Origin: Anaerolineae bacterium
GTDB taxonomy: Bacteria > Chloroflexota > Anaerolineae > Epilineales > JAHCIE01
Length of the DNA: 17,529 bases
Assembly (NCBI GenBank): GCA_026129385.1
Contig: JAHCIE010000032.1
Coordinates: forward strand, 1 to 17,529
Direction: 5' to 3'
Within the stretch, counting starts at the first letter, position 1. Every line of letters starts with the position of its first letter. The position numbers were made by a program, and so were the translations under genes. Under the pieces are notes generated by a model. It was not told the origin of the DNA, did not search any database, and was given only the letters and a program-made list of their open reading frames with translations. Below are positions 15,245 to 17,529 of the stretch, piece after piece.

Positions 15245-15273
15245 ATTATATCAGCATCGTTGCGTGCTGTCAA
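15245..15273 (-). promoter_or_regulatory. consensus promoter of gltB
   Basis: On the minus strand TTGACA (15273-15268) and TATAAT (15250-15245) match the consensus exactly with a 17-base spacer. The transcript would start near 15238, giving a leader of about 158 bases. Confidence 0.85.
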
Positions 15274-15345
15274 CCAGAATTGCGTCCGAAAAAGGGGTGA
15301 CCGGTCCGGTTTCCGATAGCGCCTGAAAATCGCCGCTGTCGCCCC

Positions 15346-15392
15346 TTGACAATACGCGGCGGCTCTGGTATTATATCGACCACGGATATATC
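15346..15392 (+). promoter_or_regulatory. padR promoter with candidate operator
   Basis: TTGACA (15346-15351) and TATTAT (15369-15374) are 17 bases apart. An inverted repeat TATATC-7 bases-GATATA (15372-15377 and 15385-15390) overlaps the -10 and the transcription start, and GATATATC (15385-15392) is itself a palindrome. An AT-rich palindrome on its own promoter is what an autorepressing PadR protein would need; the operator assignment is inference. Confidence 0.7.
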
Positions 15393-15419
15393 TGGCGCGG
15401 TTAGAGTTGGGAGGGCGGG

Positions 15420-15806
15420 ATGCAACAGTTGGCGCGCAGGCCTGAGGACATGCTTCCGCTGACGCCGGCGGTATTCCATATTCTGCTGACGTTGGTGGAC
15501 GGTGAGTTGCATGGTTACGGTATCATGCAGGAGGTGGCGAGGTTGACGGACGGCCAGATGCGCCTGGGGCCGGGGACGCTCTACGGCTCCATTAAGCGCA
15601 TGCTCGCCGATGACCTCATTGAGGAGAGCGGGACACGCCCCGATCCGGCCTCGGACGACGAGCGGCGGCGTTACTATCGCCTGACCGACTTTGGGCAGCG
15701 GGTGGTGCGCGCCGAGGCGGAACGCCTGGACCGGCTGGTGCGGTCGGCGCGGTCGAAGCATGTGCTGAGCGGGGAGACGTCGCTCTTCAACTGGGGAGGT
15801 GGCTGA
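15420..15806 (+). CDS. PadR-family transcriptional regulator
   Basis: The 128-residue protein has the PadR winged helix-turn-helix at about residues 12-85: LTPAVFHILLTLVDGELHGYGIMQEV, then the recognition-helix and wing region LGPGTLYGSIKRMLADDLIEE, then RRRYYRLTDFGQRVV. A short C-terminal helix (about 90-113) would give the dimer of the small PadR subgroup. It probably represses its own operon and responds to a small ligand or membrane stress. The ATG at 15420 has GGGAGG upstream. Its stop overlaps the start of the next gene by one base (TGATG), so the two are translationally coupled. Confidence 0.92.
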   Translation: MQQLARRPEDMLPLTPAVFHILLTLVDGELHGYGIMQEVARLTDGQMRLGPGTLYGSIKRMLADDLIEESGTRPDPASDDERRRYYRLTDFGQRVVRAEAERLDRLVRSARSKHVLSGETSLFNWGGG

Positions 15807-16576
15807 TGCGTTCCCTCTCGTCGGAACGAGTCTTCGACTGGCTGTTGCATCTTTATCCGCCTGGATTTCGGGCGGAATATGGTGGCGAGATGGCTCAGGT
15901 CTTCGGCGACTGTTACCGGGACGCGCGAGGCGCGGGGCGGTCGAGGATGGTGGCGCTGTGGCTGGCAACCCTGGCCGATACGACGGTGTCGGCCGGTAAG
16001 GAGCGGCTAGAGGAGGGCTTCGGCATGACGGCTTCGACATGGGTGCGGTGGGGTGGGGCGGCGGCGATGCTCGGCGGCCTGGTGTGGATGTGGGCGATGA
16101 CGGTGATGGCGATGCGGTTTCCCGGCGTACCCAACGTCGCGGACCGCGAGACCGGCGATTTGATGCCCTTGCTGCTCGCCGCTATGCTGCTGATCATGGT
16201 GGGGCTGGCGGGGCTGATGGCCCGCTATCGAGGGGTAACGAGCAGCCTGGGACGGCTGGGGTTTGCCCTGGCGCTAGGCGGATCACTCCTGGCTCCCATC
16301 ACGGCCGTGCTAAGTAGCTGGGTAGAGCTGGCGTGGTTAGTTTTTGTCGTTTCTTTTCTCGCCATGATTGTGGGCATCGTCGTCCTGGCGGCTGACCTGC
16401 TACGTCAGGGGGCTGTGCCCCGCGCGGCTCTCCTCGCGCTGGCGTTGGCCGCCTTGCTCTTGCTGGCCTTCAATACGGAGGACGCGCGGGCCTGGCTGGG
16501 CGTGCCCTTCGGGGCGGTGTGGGTATGGCTGGGGGCCTTGTTGTGGAGCGGACGCGCGTCGGCGTATAGCAGTTGA
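15806..16576 (+). CDS. six-helix membrane protein with permease-prefix-like N-terminus, PadR partner
   Basis: The 256-residue protein begins with a short cytoplasmic segment, LLHLYPPGFRAEYGGEMAQVFGDCYRDAR (broken by residue type around 13-40), resembling the prefix found before macrolide-export-type permeases in Acidobacteria and Chloroflexota. Its transmembrane part has roughly six helices (about 77-95, 111-131, 140-160, 166-192, 200-216, 222-238), but no FtsX or MacB core is present. Genes of this kind commonly follow a small padR gene. Function unknown; a sensor or regulator of the PadR protein is a possibility. The start overlaps the padR stop, with GGGAGGT upstream. Confidence 0.75.
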   Translation: MRSLSSERVFDWLLHLYPPGFRAEYGGEMAQVFGDCYRDARGAGRSRMVALWLATLADTTVSAGKERLEEGFGMTASTWVRWGGAAAMLGGLVWMWAMTVMAMRFPGVPNVADRETGDLMPLLLAAMLLIMVGLAGLMARYRGVTSSLGRLGFALALGGSLLAPITAVLSSWVELAWLVFVVSFLAMIVGIVVLAADLLRQGAVPRAALLALALAALLLLAFNTEDARAWLGVPFGAVWVWLGALLWSGRASAYSS

Positions 16577-16601
16577 CCGAATGAGGACGCCGGGCTATTA
16601 T
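16573..16601 (+). promoter_or_regulatory. promoter of the superoxide dismutase gene
   Basis: TTGACC (16573-16578) and TATTAT (16596-16601) are 17 bases apart. The -35 contains the stop codon of the preceding membrane-protein gene (TGA 16574-16576), so the dismutase can be expressed independently of the padR operon. Confidence 0.65.
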
Positions 16602-16640
16602 CCCCCGACTGTACTCCACCCGTATCCAGGAGGCTACGCC

Positions 16641-17312
16641 GTGAGACGCATGATGAGGATCGGGATGCTGCTGTTCCTGAGTCTGTTCGTGGTCGTTGGC
16701 GGGGTTGCTGCCCAGGGTGGGCAGGCCAACGAAGGGCAGAAGGCGACGGCCGAGCTGAAGGACAAGGATGGCCAGGTGGTGGGTACGGCGACGCTCACCC
16801 AGCAGGCAAACGGCGTGCGCATTCAGGCGCAGGTCACCGGCCTGGAGCCAGGTCTCCACGGTATCCACGTTCACACGGTGGGCAAGTGCGACCCGCCCGA
16901 TTTTTCGACGGCGGGCGGCCACTTCAACCCGACAGCCAAGCAGCATGGCCTGCAAAACCCGGCCGGGCCGCACGCCGGCGACGCGCCGAACCTCCAGGTG
17001 GGGGCGGACCGCAAGGGGACCTTCGACTACCTGGACACGGCGATCACCTTCGCGGCGGGCGCGCCAGCCAATATCTTCGACGCCGATGGGGCGGCGCTGG
17101 TCATCCACGCCAGCGCGGACGACGAGAAGATGGATCCGGCGGGCAACTCGGGGGCGCGCATTGCGTGCGGCGTGATCAGCCTGGCGGCCAACGCGCCCGC
17201 GCAACTGCCGACGACTGGCGGCGCGCCCGTGAGTGGTGGGCTGGTGGCTGCGTTGGGCCTGACGCTGGCGCTGGTGGGCTTGGGTCTGCGCCGTGAGCTG
17301 AGCCGCGCCTAG
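16641..17312 (+). CDS. sodC: secreted Cu/Zn superoxide dismutase with LPxTG-like C-terminal anchor
   Basis: This protein of 223 residues converts superoxide to oxygen and hydrogen peroxide outside the membrane. It has a signal peptide (about 1-24, basic start, hydrophobic core, then GVAAQ). All metal and disulfide residues are visible: His76 and His78 (HVH), His94 (GGHFNP), His102, His111, Asp114 and His156, plus Cys83/Cys176 and the active-site arginine Arg173. After the enzyme domain come LPTTG (189-193), a hydrophobic helix (about 198-215) and RRELSRA, the layout of a sortase sorting signal; a plain membrane anchor is the alternative. The GTG at 16641 is chosen over longer in-frame openings because CAGGAGG precedes it and the signal peptide follows directly. 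Confidence 0.93.
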   Translation: MRRMMRIGMLLFLSLFVVVGGVAAQGGQANEGQKATAELKDKDGQVVGTATLTQQANGVRIQAQVTGLEPGLHGIHVHTVGKCDPPDFSTAGGHFNPTAKQHGLQNPAGPHAGDAPNLQVGADRKGTFDYLDTAITFAAGAPANIFDADGAALVIHASADDEKMDPAGNSGARIACGVISLAANAPAQLPTTGGAPVSGGLVAALGLTLALVGLGLRRELSRA

Positions 17313-17331
17313 CCTCCAACCGACGTAGCAG

Positions 17332-17376
17332 AGAGGCGAGCGGGACGTCGAACCTGGCGCTCGCTCGCCTCTTTTT
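17332..17376 (+). terminator. intrinsic terminator after sodC
   Basis: AGAGGCGAGCG (17332-17342) and CGCTCGCCTCT (17362-17372) form an 11-bp perfect stem with a 19-base loop, ending in five T (17372-17376). It begins 20 bases after the sodC stop. Confidence 0.9.
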
Positions 17377-17384
17377 ATGAAAGT

Positions 17385-17414
17385 TTGTAACGCGGCGCGT
17401 CATGGTACTAGAAT
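17385..17414 (+). promoter_or_regulatory. possible promoter of the gene at the right edge
   Basis: TTGTAA (17385-17390) and TAGAAT (17409-17414) are 18 bases apart. The leader would contain a 7-bp hairpin, AGAGCCG/CGGCTCT (17421-17427 and 17450-17456). Confidence 0.45.
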
Positions 17415-17509
17415 TAGGGCAGAGCCGAATCAACCCCCGTTCATCATGGCGGCTCTTATTACTCCTGGCAGCTATTCGCCGCTGTCCCGTTCGCAAAGGA
17501 TTTCCGACC

Positions 17510-17529
17510 ATGACACATACAGTGTTTCC
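17510..17529 (+). CDS. start of an unidentified gene, cut by the window edge
   Basis: An ATG at 17510 follows AAAGGA (17495-17500) and opens a frame beginning MTHTVF. Only six codons are in the window, so no family can be named. An ATG at 17446 in another frame is also open to the edge but has no Shine-Dalgarno and sits in the leader hairpin, so it is less likely. Confidence 0.4.

Overview
The window is GC-rich, densely coded bacterial chromosome that I would place tentatively in Chloroflexota. The reasons are the mix of gene families (a PadR regulator paired with a 'permease prefix'-type membrane protein, an M50 site-2 protease, a small VapB/PIN toxin-antitoxin remnant), near-consensus sigma-70-type promoters in high-GC DNA, and a secreted Cu/Zn SOD with an LPxTG-like tail, which suits a single-membrane cell. 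The lineage call is inference. I see no rRNA, tRNA, CRISPR array, insertion sequence or prophage; this is mainly a housekeeping and envelope region with one decayed toxin-antitoxin pair.

Left part (1-6017): an AspT/YidE-type transporter with its own promoter (+) converges on an esterase with a Fes/esterase D-like fold (-). A divergent promoter region then drives a small, extremely acidic, tryptophan-periodic protein of unknown function (+), ending at a strong hairpin. Facing it is a three-gene minus-strand operon: a uracil-DNA-glycosylase-superfamily protein, a TRIC/YadS-type membrane protein and a PLP threonine dehydratase; the last two overlap by four bases.

Middle (6042-10448): a site-2 protease (+) converges on a two-gene minus-strand operon of an iodotyrosine-deiodinase-like nitroreductase and a PaaI-type hotdog thioesterase. 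Next comes a TPR membrane protein with a 74-residue beta-sandwich-like protein behind it (-). A divergent promoter region then drives a VapB-like antitoxin whose PIN toxin partner is cut to 49 codons.

Right part (10449-17529): gltB, the glutamate synthase large subunit (-), has a perfect-consensus promoter and a leader of about 160 nt that ends in a terminator-like hairpin directly before the Shine-Dalgarno, which suggests attenuation. Divergent from it is a PadR regulator with a candidate operator on its own promoter, translationally coupled to a six-helix membrane protein. Then come a secreted, apparently surface-anchored Cu/Zn superoxide dismutase, a strong terminator, and the first codons of another gene.

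The features most worth following are the gltB leader, the acidic W-repeat protein with a palindrome on its promoter, the IYD-like enzyme with a complete substrate-lid triad, the LPTTG-tailed SOD and the broken toxin. No single new multi-gene system is evident.
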